NCBI GenBank assembly: GCA_017305555.1
Contig: JAFKKM010000036.1
Coordinates: 1 to 58,379, forward strand
Reading direction: 5' to 3'
Length of the DNA: 58,379 nt
Source of the DNA: Hyphomicrobiales bacterium
GTDB lineage: Bacteria > Pseudomonadota > Alphaproteobacteria > Rhizobiales > Xanthobacteraceae
Numbering within the stretch: the first letter of the stretch is position 1; each line of letters starts with the position of its first letter. The translations under genes and the position numbers were made by a program. Of this stretch, positions 35,408 through 44,831 are shown one piece after another. The notes below the pieces were generated by a model. The model had not been told where the DNA came from. It worked only from the letters and a program-made list of their open reading frames with translations, and searched no databases.

Positions 35408-36694
35408 CTAGTTCTTGTTGGAGCCAACCGAAACGACCCGTTTGGCCAGAAAGCTGTCGATCGCCTGCGCCACCGCGACCACCGAGCGCGAACGCCAGCT
35501 TTCGGAGGTCAGGAGCTTGAGGTCGTCCTTATTGGAGACGTAGCCGAGTTCGATCAGCGCCGACGGCACGTCGGGCGCTTTCAGGACTTTGAAGCCGGCG
35601 GACTTGAGCGGATGCTTGTGCATCCGCACCGTCGTTTTCATTTCGCCCATCAGGGTGTGGGCGAAACGACTGGAGAAAGTCCGCGTCTCCCGCTGCGCGA
35701 GATCGATCAGGATATCGGCCACCTCGGTCGGTTCCTCGGTGAGGTTGACGCCGCCAATGGCGTCGGCCTTGTTTTCCAGTTCGGCGAGCCGCTCCGCCTC
35801 GGCGTCTGACGCCTTATCCGACAACGTATAGATCGTAGCCCCCTGCGCATCACCCTCACGGCGCGGCAGCGCATCGGCGTGAATTGAAACGAACAGTGAT
35901 GCGTTCTGGGCACGGGCGATCTTCACCCGGTCCCCGAGCGGAATGAAGGTGTCGTCATCGCGAGTCAGGACCACGCGATATTTTCCGCTCTCGGCGATGC
36001 GGTCGCGCAACGCCAGGCCGAACGCCAGCACGATGGCCTTCTCGGTCTCGCCGCTCGCGGCCTGGGTGCCGTTATCGATGCCGCCGTGACCGGGATCGAT
36101 CACCACGACCGGCCGGGTATCCAGCCGTTCCGCACCCTCGCCGGCATCCGCGGTCACCGTCGCCGGCGGGGCGCTCGGGGGCGCTTCGGTGGCGGTGTCC
36201 TTGGCCAGCGATTTGTTGAAGGCCGCCCGGTCAGTCGCCGCAAGTTCGACGATCAGGCGCGGCGGCTGGCCATTGGCGGCATCGAGCACATAGGCTTTCT
36301 CGATTTTGGCAGGACCCGCGAGATCGAACACCAGCCGTGATCCGCCCGGCATCACCAGCCCATAACGGAAAGCCTTGATGAGGCCGCGTCCGTGCTGCCC
36401 GGCATGATCGGGGAGCTTGAACGTCACCTGCGGAATATCGATGACGACACGGTCCGGATTGCCCAGCACGAATGCGCGCAGATCAATCTTGCGATCGAGA
36501 TCGAGGACGAATCGGGTCTGCTTGCTGTCGCCCGCCACCCGGACGTCGGAAGCAATCGGGAACGGCTCCGCAGCCGCAGGTTGTGATACACTCGCGTCGC
36601 CCGCGGCAAACGACGCCGTCGCACCGCACGCCAGCGCGATGCTCGCGAACAGCGCGGCGCCCCATGAAAGGTAATGATTTGCGCGGCCCGCCAA
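35408..36694 (-). CDS. amiC: N-acetylmuramoyl-L-alanine amidase (AmiC type) with AMIN domain
   Basis: This is a 428-residue exported zinc amidase that cuts the bond between MurNAc and the stem peptide, mainly at division. A signal peptide (residues 1-31, ending SFAAG) precedes an AMIN domain (about 45-150, RFVLDLDRKIDLRAFVLGNP). The Amidase_3 domain starts at VVVIDPGHGGIDNGTQ (first Zn His), followed by the Glu in GETEKAIVLAF, VSIHADALP (His) and the late IELGYVSN (catalytic Glu). The start is a TTG at 36694 with AGGGA upstream; no better ATG gives the signal peptide. A 290-base gap without a recognisable gene separates it from mrcA. Confidence 0.94.
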   Translation of the reverse strand: MAGRANHYLSWGAALFASIALACGATASFAAGDASVSQPAAAEPFPIASDVRVAGDSKQTRFVLDLDRKIDLRAFVLGNPDRVVIDIPQVTFKLPDHAGQHGRGLIKAFRYGLVMPGGSRLVFDLAGPAKIEKAYVLDAANGQPPRLIVELAATDRAAFNKSLAKDTATEAPPSAPPATVTADAGEGAERLDTRPVVVIDPGHGGIDNGTQAASGETEKAIVLAFGLALRDRIAESGKYRVVLTRDDDTFIPLGDRVKIARAQNASLFVSIHADALPRREGDAQGATIYTLSDKASDAEAERLAELENKADAIGGVNLTEEPTEVADILIDLAQRETRTFSSRFAHTLMGEMKTTVRMHKHPLKSAGFKVLKAPDVPSALIELGYVSNKDDLKLLTSESWRSRSVVAVAQAIDSFLAKRVVSVGSNKN

Positions 36695-37405
36695 TGAATC
36701 CCTAGCCTCCGAGCTGCCTCAGATATCGCAATAGGACGGCAGGGTTAATCCAGACTTAATGCGGTGTTTCCGATTTTTTCCGGCTGTTGCCGGGGCGCGA
36801 CGCTTCCCTTGCACGACGCCGATAATCGACGTATGTAACGAGAGTTGACGGTATAAACTCCCGGTTGTGTCGCGTTCAACCTCCCGGAGCAGCGCCGGAC
36901 CACCTCGGACAGCCCAGACCGGGCCATGAGGATCCAGCGCCATTTGCCGCCTCGTCCCACGGCCAGCGCAGTGCGCGGCTGTCGCGGAACGGCGGTCAGT
37001 CCGAGTGGAGCCGGTCCCGGCGTTCGTTATCCAGGGGCAGGTCTTTGACACAACATGATCGGTTATCGTGGTCGCAAGACTGCAATATGCGATAGCTGGC
37101 AGGCGCCTCGGTGCCGTGTCGGCCCGTCAGCACCACCTAGGCGGCGCCTTTGTGCCGCCACCCTGTTTAGACGGGCCGACGCTTGATGCGCCAGACTGTA
37201 ACTCCGGCCGAATTTTCCGCGACGATCTCGCCGACGCGACGCATGAGCGACGCGCGGCGCATGACGTTCGCTTCGGTTCCGGGACAGCGCAGCGGTTTTC
37301 GCTTCGGCCTTCCCCTCACCCCCGAATCAGGTGGACCGTCGCGCTCCCCGGCTGCGCCCATTGTGCCTGCCGCCCTGCGCGTCCTCCGCCGCCAAGAGCT
37401 TTCCC
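36695..37405. other. 711-base divergent leader region between amiC and rne
   Basis: No credible gene is seen; short open frames in it have no family-like sequence. It must contain promoters for amiC (minus) and rne (plus). A TTGACA occurs near 37046, but no good -10 stands at normal spacing. A hairpin GGCGGC-N8-GCCGCC lies at 37140-37159. A long structured 5' leader is expected for rne, since RNase E controls its own mRNA in other bacteria through the leader. That link here is inference. Confidence 0.45.
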
Positions 37406-40400
37406 ATGCCAAACAAGATGTTGATCGATGCGACCCACCCGGAAGAGACCCGGGTGGTCGTGGTTCGCGGCAACCGAGTTGAAGAATTCGATTTCGAATC
37501 CGCACAACGCAAGCAACTCCGCGGAAACATCTATCTCGCCAAGGTCACCCGTGTTGAGCCGTCGCTGCAAGCGGCGTTCATCGAGTACGGCGGTAACCGT
37601 CACGGCTTCCTCGCCTTCAGCGAAATTCATCCCGACTACTATCAAATTCCGGTTGCCGATCGTCAGGCCCTGATCGAGGCCGACGAGCGCGCCCATCGCG
37701 AGGCCGAAGAAGAAAACGAACACCGCTCGTCGCGCCGCCGCTCGCGCCATCGCAACTCGCGCCGCCGCTCCAGCGGCGAGCGGGTGCAGAGTGAGGTGAT
37801 CGAGATTTCCGACGGCGAGCAGCCGACGCAGGCTGCGATTTCGGACGACGCCGGTCAGGCCCCGCTCGATGTGTCCGGAGACACCGAGCACTTCGCGGCC
37901 GACGTCAGCCACGACGGTGAGCATCACGAAGCCGTTTCGGATCTTTCACACGTCGTGGGAGCCGATTTTGCGCAGCCCGCCGAGCTTCATCTTGAGACCG
38001 TTCCCTCGTTTGAGCCTTCGGCTGTTCCCGATGCAACCGTCGCCTCCGCGTCCGAAGCGCAGCCGGAAGCCGTTCCCGCTTCGACCGCTTATGAAGCAGA
38101 CACCCACGCGGAGGCCGCGCCGTCCGAGGATGCGGCTCCGGCCGAGCACGCCGACGTCGTTGCAGCCTACGAAGATCAGACAGCGACGCATCACGATGAG
38201 GCCGAGCATCATGACGATGCGCCTCATGCCGACGTCCATCACGACGACGCGCATCACGACCACGACGATGCCGATCACGACGACGAGGATGACGACGGCG
38301 ACGACGCCGAAGAGGAGGTCGTGGAATCGGTCGGCGGCGACGACGCGCTGGAGGAAATGCCGGAGCGCACTTTCCGTCCGCGCCGCCAGTACAAGATTCA
38401 GGAAGTCATCAAGCGCCGTCAGGTGATGCTGGTGCAGGTCGTGAAGGAAGAGCGCGGCAACAAGGGCGCGGCGCTCACCACTTACCTGTCGCTGGCCGGA
38501 CGCTATGCCGTGCTGATGCCCAACACCGCGCGCGGCGGCGGCATCAGCCGCAAGATCACCTCGGCGCAGGATCGCTCGCGGCTGAAGGAAGTGGTGCAGG
38601 ATCTCGACGTGCCGGAAGGCATGGGCATCATTCTGCGCACCGCCGGCGCGGCGCGCACCAAGCCGGAGATCAAGCGCGACTTCGAATACCTGATCCGGAT
38701 GTGGGAAACCGTCCGCGACACCACGCTGCGCTCGCAGGCGCCGACGCTGGTTTATGAAGAAGGCTCGCTGATCAAGCGCTCGCTGCGCGATCTCTTCAAC
38801 AAGGAGATCGACGAAATCCAGGTCGCCGGTGAAGCCGGCTATCGCGAAGCGCGCGACTTCATGAAGATGCTGATGCCCTCCAGCGTCCGCGCCGTGAAGC
38901 CGTATCGCGACGGCCAGCCGCTGTTCTCGCGTATGGGCGTCGAGAGCCAGCTCGACGTGATGTTCACACCGATCGTGCAACTGCGGTCGGGCGGCTACCT
39001 CGTCATCAACCAGACCGAGGCGCTGGTATCCATCGACGTCAACTCCGGTCGCTCAACCCGCGAGCACCACATCGAGGACACCGCGCTCAAGACCAATCTC
39101 GAAGCGGCCGAAGAAGTGGCTCGGCAATTGCGCCTGCGCGATCTCGCCGGCCTCATCGTCATCGACTTCATCGACATGGACGAGCGCCGCAATAACCGCG
39201 CCGTCGAGCGCAAGCTGAGCGACTGCCTGCGGCAGGATCGGGCCCGTATCCAGGTCGGCCGCATCTCGCATTTCGGCCTGCTCGAAATGTCGCGCCAGCG
39301 CATTCGCGCCAGTGTGCTGGAAAGCTCGACCGAGCCCTGCCCGCATTGCGGCGGCAGCGGCCATATCCGCTCGGTCTCCTCGGTGGCGCTGCAAGTGCTG
39401 CGCAATCTCGAAGAAATTCTGATGAAGGGCGCGACGCACAATCTCACGGTGCGCACCCGCAACGACGTCGCGCTCTATGTGCTCAATCACAAGCGTGCGC
39501 ATCTGCGCGATCTCGAAACCAGCTTCAAGGTGACGCTGTCGGTGCTCGCCGATCCGACCTTGGGCGGTCAGCAGGCCTTCGTTATCGATCGTGGCGAGCA
39601 GGTGCATACGCTGGAAGCCGCCAAGGCGCTGCTCGCGGCGCAAGCCGCCGCCGCGCCGGCGATCATGGATGATGCCTTCGAGGACGACGACGCGTTCGAC
39701 ACCGAGGCCGAGGTCGAAACCGAGGAAACCGAAGGCCTCACCGACGAGCAAGCGTCGGGCGAAGGCAGCGATACCAACGACGGTGAGTCCTCTGGCGATG
39801 GCCAGCGCCGCCGCCGGCGCCGTCGTCGTCGTGGTCGCGACTCCCGCGATCAGGAGAGCGCTCAGAACGACAACGAGGCCGCGGCGTCGGCCCTCGACAT
39901 CGACGATGCCGCGCAAGTTGCTGACATGGTCAGCGACCGCGGTGAGGATGCCGATGGCGAACGCGAGGCCGCGTCGCAGGACGAGGAGCAAGGCGAAGGC
40001 GGCGAGCGCCGTCCGCGCCGCCGTGGCCGCCGTGGTGGTCGCCGCCGGCGTGGCGGGGGCGAAGAAGGCCTGGCAGCATCGATTGCCGACGAACTGGCGC
40101 CGACGTCCGCACCGGAAGTTACCGAAGCTGTCGCAGATTTCGACGGCGAAGCGCCTGGCGATGCGACGCCGGTTGCCGCCACCGTGAATGATCACGACGA
40201 CAATCAGCCTGCGCCGGTTGCGATGCTGGTTTCCGAGCAATCCGAGACCGCAGCACCGGTACAGGAACCTGCCCCGTCGGAACCTGCCGCCGACACCGAG
40301 AAATCCACGCGCCGCCGCTCGACGGTGCGCGAGAAGGTCAGCTTTGCGACAAGCGACGCACCGGCCACACCACAGGTGGTGGAAGCCGCGCAACCCGCTT

Positions 40401-40513
40401 CCGCGCCGATGGAGCCGGCCGCGGCCCCCGTTCCGGAGCTCGCCGCGGAAGCGCCAAACGCTGCGCCGCGTCGCGCCGGCTGGTGGTCACGCCGCTTCGG
40501 TGGTGGCAACTAA
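37406..40513 (+). CDS. rne: Ribonuclease E/G
   Basis: This is a 1,035-residue RNase E, the main endonuclease of mRNA decay and rRNA/tRNA processing. The S1 domain (from about residue 38, NIYLAKVTRVEPSLQAAFIE) is split by a long acidic and His-rich insertion (about 100-320) before resuming at YKIQEVIKRRQVMLVQVVKE. The catalytic DNase I-like part holds SIDVNSGRSTREHH and IVIDFIDMDERRNNRAVE with the Mg-binding Asp residues. The Zn-link is PCPHCGGSGHIRS. The C-terminal third is disordered, with Arg-rich RNA-binding clusters (RRRRRRRRGRDSRD, RRPRRRGRRGGRRRRGG) and a conserved end GWWSRRFGG. The ATG at 37406 matches family starts. Confidence 0.96.
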   Translation: MPNKMLIDATHPEETRVVVVRGNRVEEFDFESAQRKQLRGNIYLAKVTRVEPSLQAAFIEYGGNRHGFLAFSEIHPDYYQIPVADRQALIEADERAHREAEEENEHRSSRRRSRHRNSRRRSSGERVQSEVIEISDGEQPTQAAISDDAGQAPLDVSGDTEHFAADVSHDGEHHEAVSDLSHVVGADFAQPAELHLETVPSFEPSAVPDATVASASEAQPEAVPASTAYEADTHAEAAPSEDAAPAEHADVVAAYEDQTATHHDEAEHHDDAPHADVHHDDAHHDHDDADHDDEDDDGDDAEEEVVESVGGDDALEEMPERTFRPRRQYKIQEVIKRRQVMLVQVVKEERGNKGAALTTYLSLAGRYAVLMPNTARGGGISRKITSAQDRSRLKEVVQDLDVPEGMGIILRTAGAARTKPEIKRDFEYLIRMWETVRDTTLRSQAPTLVYEEGSLIKRSLRDLFNKEIDEIQVAGEAGYREARDFMKMLMPSSVRAVKPYRDGQPLFSRMGVESQLDVMFTPIVQLRSGGYLVINQTEALVSIDVNSGRSTREHHIEDTALKTNLEAAEEVARQLRLRDLAGLIVIDFIDMDERRNNRAVERKLSDCLRQDRARIQVGRISHFGLLEMSRQRIRASVLESSTEPCPHCGGSGHIRSVSSVALQVLRNLEEILMKGATHNLTVRTRNDVALYVLNHKRAHLRDLETSFKVTLSVLADPTLGGQQAFVIDRGEQVHTLEAAKALLAAQAAAAPAIMDDAFEDDDAFDTEAEVETEETEGLTDEQASGEGSDTNDGESSGDGQRRRRRRRRRGRDSRDQESAQNDNEAAASALDIDDAAQVADMVSDRGEDADGEREAASQDEEQGEGGERRPRRRGRRGGRRRRGGGEEGLAASIADELAPTSAPEVTEAVADFDGEAPGDATPVAATVNDHDDNQPAPVAMLVSEQSETAAPVQEPAPSEPAADTEKSTRRRSTVREKVSFATSDAPATPQVVEAAQPASAPMEPAAAPVPELAAEAPNAAPRRAGWWSRRFGGGN

Positions 40514-40540
40514 AGCCTGATCCAAAATTGAAACATCAAA

Positions 40541-40566
40541 GCCGCCCGGTCATCCGGGCGGCTTTT
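40541..40566. terminator. Rho-independent terminator after rne (possibly bidirectional)
   Basis: A perfect GC-rich stem GCCGCCCGG-TCAT-CCGGGCGGC (40541-40562) is followed by TTTT (40563-40566), 27 bases after the rne stop. On the minus strand the stem is followed by a short TTTG, so it may also stop dctA transcription coming from the other side. It sits between the two convergent genes, which supports this. Confidence 0.88.
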
Positions 40567-40580
40567 CATTTGCGCCGTCG

Positions 40581-41906
40581 TCATCCCGTGGTGATGGCGG
40601 TTTCCATGTCCGACGTATCGACGTTCTGCCGCAGGTTGGCGTCGAGCTTTTCGCGATCGAGTTCGCCTTCCCACCACGACACCACCACGGTCGCGATGCC
40701 GTTGCCGGTGATGTTGGTCAGCGCGCGAACCTCGCTCATGAACTTGTCGACCGAGAATACGATCGCCATTCCGGGCACCAGCACCGGATTGACCACCGAC
40801 AGCGTGGCCGCAAGCGTGATGAACCCGGCGCCGGTCACACCGCTGGCCCCTTTCGACGTCAGCATCGCCACCACCAGAATGGTTAGTTGCTGGCTGAACG
40901 ACAATTCGACACCCAACGCCTGCGCGATGAACAGCGTTGCCAGCGTCATGTAGATGTTGGTGCCGTCGAGGTTGAAGGAGTAACCGGTCGGCACCACCAA
41001 TCCGACAACCGACTTGGAGCAGCCGAGCCGTTCCAGTTTTTCCATCAGTTGCGGAAGCGCACTCTCCGACGAACTGGTCCCGAGCACGATCAGCAGTTCA
41101 TCCTTGATGTAGGCGATAAACCTGAAAATGCTGAAGCCGACCATCCGGGCGATGGTCCCGAGCACCAGGATCACGAACAGTGCGGCGGTCAGATAAAACA
41201 CCGCGATCAGCCCCACCAGATTGCCGAGCGCAGCAGGTCCGTACTTGCCGATGGTGTAGGCCATGGCGCCGAAGGCGCCGAGGGGCGCGGCCTTCATGAC
41301 GATGGCGATCACGCCGAATATGGCGTGCGACGTATCGTCGATGATATCGCGCAGGCGGTGCCCGCGTTCGCCGAGCGCCATCAGCGCGAAGCCGAACAGG
41401 ATCGCGAACAACAACACCTGAAGAATGTCGCCCTTTGCGAACGCGCCGACCACGCTATCGGGAATGATGTTGAGGACGAAGTCGACCGATTTGTGTGCTT
41501 CCGCTTCCTTGACGTATTTCGCCACAGCCGCTGCATCCGGATGCGCCGCGAGCCCATGGCCGACCTGAAGCAGGTTGCCCATGATAAGGCCGAGGATCAG
41601 CGCGAATGACGAGACGACTTCGAAATAGACCAGCGCCTTGACGCCGACCCGGCCGACCTTGCGCGCATCCTGAATATGCGCGATCCCCGAGACGACAGTG
41701 CAGAAGATGATCGGTGCGATCACCATCTTGATCAGTCGGATGAAGCCGTCTCCGAGCGCCTTGATCCAGTCGTTGGTCGCGAACGATGGCCATAGCCACC
41801 CGACGATGACGCCGAGCACGATCGCAAACAACACTTGGACATAGAGGATGGTGTACCACGGCCTGGCGGCACGGCTTGACGCGGTCGCCGCAATCGATGT
41901 CGACAT
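40581..41906 (-). CDS. dctA: C4-dicarboxylate:cation symporter DctA
   Basis: This is a 441-residue sodium/proton-dicarboxylate symporter (DAACS family) that takes up succinate, malate and fumarate. Visible family signatures are [36 protein letters not shown], the re-entrant loop [18 protein letters not shown] and the helix motif [21 protein letters not shown]. About eight membrane helices are expected. In rhizobia DctA feeds bacteroids with dicarboxylates, but the dctB/dctD regulators are not adjacent. The gene is convergent with rne and shares its terminator. Upstream (41907-42075) no clear sigma-54 site was found by eye. Confidence 0.95.
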   Translation of the reverse strand: MSTSIAATASSRAARPWYTILYVQVLFAIVLGVIVGWLWPSFATNDWIKALGDGFIRLIKMVIAPIIFCTVVSGIAHIQDARKVGRVGVKALVYFEVVSSFALILGLIMGNLLQVGHGLAAHPDAAAVAKYVKEAEAHKSVDFVLNIIPDSVVGAFAKGDILQVLLFAILFGFALMALGERGHRLRDIIDDTSHAIFGVIAIVMKAAPLGAFGAMAYTIGKYGPAALGNLVGLIAVFYLTAALFVILVLGTIARMVGFSIFRFIAYIKDELLIVLGTSSSESALPQLMEKLERLGCSKSVVGLVVPTGYSFNLDGTNIYMTLATLFIAQALGVELSFSQQLTILVVAMLTSKGASGVTGAGFITLAATLSVVNPVLVPGMAIVFSVDKFMSEVRALTNITGNGIATVVVSWWEGELDREKLDANLRQNVDTSDMETAITTG

Positions 41907-42075
41907 GGGTTCACTCCGCGATATGACGCGGGAGCGCCCGTCCGGTTCGCCCCCGGGGAGTGACAGCCAACGTCAGACCCCGATGGCAAGTCAATGCTAA
42001 TCGTAGCGCGATTGAAGATCGAACCGCTCAGGCCGAATTTCACCTCCTGTCGAAGGGTATTCCTTTCCGCAAACC

Positions 42076-43263
42076 TTACGCCAGCCAGCGCGTGATCCGC
42101 GCGACCGCTTCGCGCATGTCGGCCGCCGATTGCGCGTAGCAGAAGCGCACGAAATGGCGTCCGTGGATCGGATCAAAATCAACGCCGGGAGTTGCAGCAA
42201 CGTGCGCGTGCTCCAGCATCCGCTTGGCGAAATCGAAACTGTCGTCGGTGAATTTCGACACGTCGGCGTAGAGATAGAACGCGCCGTCCGCCGGCAGGAA
42301 TTCGCTCAGGCCCGCGCGCGGCAGACCTTCGATCAGGATGCGGCGGTTCTCTTCGTAGCCGTGCTTGATGGCTTCCATCTCATCGCGGCCGTCGAACGCC
42401 GCCTCTGCCGCAATCTGCGACAGCGTCGGTACCGAGATCGAGAGGTTCTGCTGCAAGCGCTCGATGGGCCGCACTAGTGTCTCCGGCACGACCATCCAGC
42501 CGACGCGCCAGCCGGTCATGCAGAAGTATTTCGAGAACGAATTGATCACCAGCGCGTCCGGCGACAACTCAGCGGCTGTCACCGCTGGAAACGCATAATC
42601 GAGGCCGTGATAAATCTCGTCCGAGATGAAGCGGATGCCCGCGCTGTCTGCCGCGGCGATCAGCCCGGTCAACGCCTCGCGCGACATCATGGTGCCGGTC
42701 GGGTTCGCCGGGCTTCCGACCAGCACGCCCTTCAACGGCGTTTTGCGATGGGTCGCGAGCAGCATCTCGCCAGTCAAGGCATGGCGGGTGTCGCTGTGGG
42801 TCTCGATCAGCACCGGCTCGCAGCCGAGCGCGGTCAGGATGTGCCGGTACGGTGGATAACCGGGAACCGTGACGGCGACGCGATCCCCCGGTTCAAACAT
42901 CGAGAGAAACGCCAGGATGAACCCACCGGACGAGCCGGTGGTGACGACGATCCGCGCGGGATCGACCTCGCAGCCGTAGGTGTCGCGATAGTGACGTGCG
43001 ATCCGCGTTCGCAGCGACGGGATGCCGAGTGCCGAGGTATAGTCGATCCGGCCGCCATCGAGCGCGGCCCGGGCGGCGGCGAGCGCCGTTTTCGGTGCCG
43101 AGGCCGAAGGCTGCCCGACCTCCATATGGATGACGTGGCCGCCCTTGGCCTCGATTGCGGCGGCCGCCGCCATCACGTCCATCACCATGAATGGTGGAAC
43201 GTTGCTGCGGCCGGATGCCGCCAGCACGGCCTTCGCCCTCTCGGTTACCATCGTATCGGACAT
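42076..43263 (-). CDS. PLP-dependent aminotransferase, class I/II
   Basis: This is a 395-residue fold type I aminotransferase. The PLP lysine lies in NSFSKYFCMTGWRVGW. Other marks are GQPSASAP-like MEVGQPSASAPKTAL, GRIDYTSALGIPSLR, VTTGSSGGFILAF, VGSPANPTGTMM and ISDEIYHGLDY. It resembles the aspartate/aromatic aminotransferase branch, but the amino acid substrate cannot be read. It is divergent from the M48 protease gene with only 79 bases between. No signal peptide is seen. Confidence 0.9.
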   Translation of the reverse strand: MSDTMVTERAKAVLAASGRSNVPPFMVMDVMAAAAAIEAKGGHVIHMEVGQPSASAPKTALAAARAALDGGRIDYTSALGIPSLRTRIARHYRDTYGCEVDPARIVVTTGSSGGFILAFLSMFEPGDRVAVTVPGYPPYRHILTALGCEPVLIETHSDTRHALTGEMLLATHRKTPLKGVLVGSPANPTGTMMSREALTGLIAAADSAGIRFISDEIYHGLDYAFPAVTAAELSPDALVINSFSKYFCMTGWRVGWMVVPETLVRPIERLQQNLSISVPTLSQIAAEAAFDGRDEMEAIKHGYEENRRILIEGLPRAGLSEFLPADGAFYLYADVSKFTDDSFDFAKRMLEHAHVAATPGVDFDPIHGRHFVRFCYAQSAADMREAVARITRWLA

Positions 43264-43342
43264 CTGCTATCTGACCCACGTTTGGTGTCGCAGCGGCTCC
43301 GCGCCGCCGTCTCGCCGTATTCCAAGGTTTGGTAGGGCATAT

Positions 43343-44791
43343 ATGGAATCCGACCATCGGCCAATGATGAAACCCGCAGCCACACCTGTCCGCGCCGTCG
43401 CGCGCGGCCGTGCTCTCCTCAAGGCCACCGCAATGGCGTTGAGCATCGTGCTGGTGGCCGCGCCGACGGTGGCCCGCGCGCAGGAAAATCAGGGCAACAA
43501 GGGCCCACGCCTCCTGCGCGATACCGAAATCGAGCAGCTGCTGCGCGACTATACACGGCCGATCCTGCGTGCCGCCGGACTCGAGAAGCAGAACATCCAG
43601 GTCGCAATCATCAACGATCCGAGTTTCAACGCCTTCGTCGCCGATGGCCGTCGCATTTTCGTGAACTACGGCGCACTGATGAAGTCGAAGACGCCGAACC
43701 AGCTCATCGGCGTGCTGGCGCATGAGACCGGCCACCTCGCCGGCGGTCATCTCTCCAAATTGCGAACCCAGTTGGCGCACGCGCAGACACAGATGATCGT
43801 CGCGATGCTGCTCGGCGTCGGCGCGATGGTCGCGGGCGGAGGTCGCAGCAACGGCGCCAGCAACGCCGGAATGGCGGCGATCAGTGCGCCGCAGGAAATG
43901 ATCCGGCGCAACCTGTTGTCCTATCAGCGTCAGCAAGAGGAAAACGCCGACCGTGCCGGCGTGCGCTTCCTCACCGCCACCCACCAGTCCGCCAAGGGTA
44001 TGTACGAAACCTTCCAGCGTTTCACCGACGAGAGCCTGTTCGCCTCGCGCGGCGCCGACCCCTATCTGCAATCGCATCCGATGCCGGCCGACCGCGTCGC
44101 TGCGCTGGCTGCGCTGGCGAAAAGCAGCCCGTACTGGAACAAAACCGACGATCCGGCCTTGCAGGCGCGGCACGATATGATGCGGGCGAAGACATCCGGC
44201 TTCATGGAACGCCCGGAGACGGTGTACCGGCGCTATCCGCTATCCGACACCAGCCTGCCCGCGCGCTACGCCCGCGCCATCTCGACCTACCTGCACGGAG
44301 ATCCGCGCTCGGCGCAGGCCCAGATCGAGGGGCTGATCAAGGAACAGCCCAACAATCCCTATTTCCACGAATTGCGCGGGCAAGCCCTGCTCGAGGGCGG
44401 CAAGCCGAATGAGGCGATCGCGCCGCTGCGCAGGGCCGCCCAATTGTCGCATCAAGCGCCGCTCATCCAGATGTTACTGGGGCAGGCGCTGGTTGCCACC
44501 AACAATAAAGCCTATTCTGCAGAGGCAATCTCGATTCTGCGGGCCGCCCTGATCCGGGAGCCCGAGGCCGCGCAGGGGTATGCCCAACTGGCGATGGCCT
44601 ATGGCCAGAAAGGCGAATATGCGGAGGCCGATCTCGCCTCGGCGCAGGCAGCGTCCCTGCGCGGCGACACCAAGACGGCGCGTGGACTTGCCGCGCGCGC
44701 CAAGACCCGTTTCGCCGTCGGCACGCCCGGTTGGGTGAGAGCCGACGATATCGTCAGCGCCAAGCCGATGCCCGGTGAAAAGCGCGACTAA
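43343..44791 (+). CDS. M48 family metalloprotease with C-terminal TPR region (BepA/YfgC-like)
   Basis: This is a 482-residue exported protease. A signal segment (about residues 22-46, ending VARAQ) precedes the M48 domain with the zinc motif HETGH (His127, Glu128, His131) and the third-ligand region QQEENADRAGVRFL. The C-terminal half has TPR-like helices (ARAISTYLHGDPRSAQAQIEGL and later repeats). BepA-type proteins check the assembly of outer-membrane proteins in the periplasm. The ATG at 43343 has AGGG upstream; ATG at 43364 is also possible. It begins the run M48-dsbA-aroQ-accB-accC, a conserved order in alphaproteobacteria. Confidence 0.92.
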   Translation: MESDHRPMMKPAATPVRAVARGRALLKATAMALSIVLVAAPTVARAQENQGNKGPRLLRDTEIEQLLRDYTRPILRAAGLEKQNIQVAIINDPSFNAFVADGRRIFVNYGALMKSKTPNQLIGVLAHETGHLAGGHLSKLRTQLAHAQTQMIVAMLLGVGAMVAGGGRSNGASNAGMAAISAPQEMIRRNLLSYQRQQEENADRAGVRFLTATHQSAKGMYETFQRFTDESLFASRGADPYLQSHPMPADRVAALAALAKSSPYWNKTDDPALQARHDMMRAKTSGFMERPETVYRRYPLSDTSLPARYARAISTYLHGDPRSAQAQIEGLIKEQPNNPYFHELRGQALLEGGKPNEAIAPLRRAAQLSHQAPLIQMLLGQALVATNNKAYSAEAISILRAALIREPEAAQGYAQLAMAYGQKGEYAEADLASAQAASLRGDTKTARGLAARAKTRFAVGTPGWVRADDIVSAKPMPGEKRD

Positions 44792-44831
44792 TTCCTCGTT
44801 ATTCCGACACGATTGTCAGAAGGATCAATTC

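Noticed and set aside
36719-37051. Small minus-strand open frame of 110 codons upstream of amiC
   Set aside because: The translation has no recognisable domain and no convincing ribosome-binding site; it lies in the divergent leader region.
37040-37075. rne promoter with TTGACA
   Set aside because: No -10-like hexamer stands 16-18 bases downstream, so the match to -35 alone is not enough.
39053-40393. Minus-strand frame (446 codons) opposite the 3' half of rne
   Set aside because: It exists because rne has low-complexity Arg/Glu coding here. The catalytic and Zn-link motifs belong to the plus strand.
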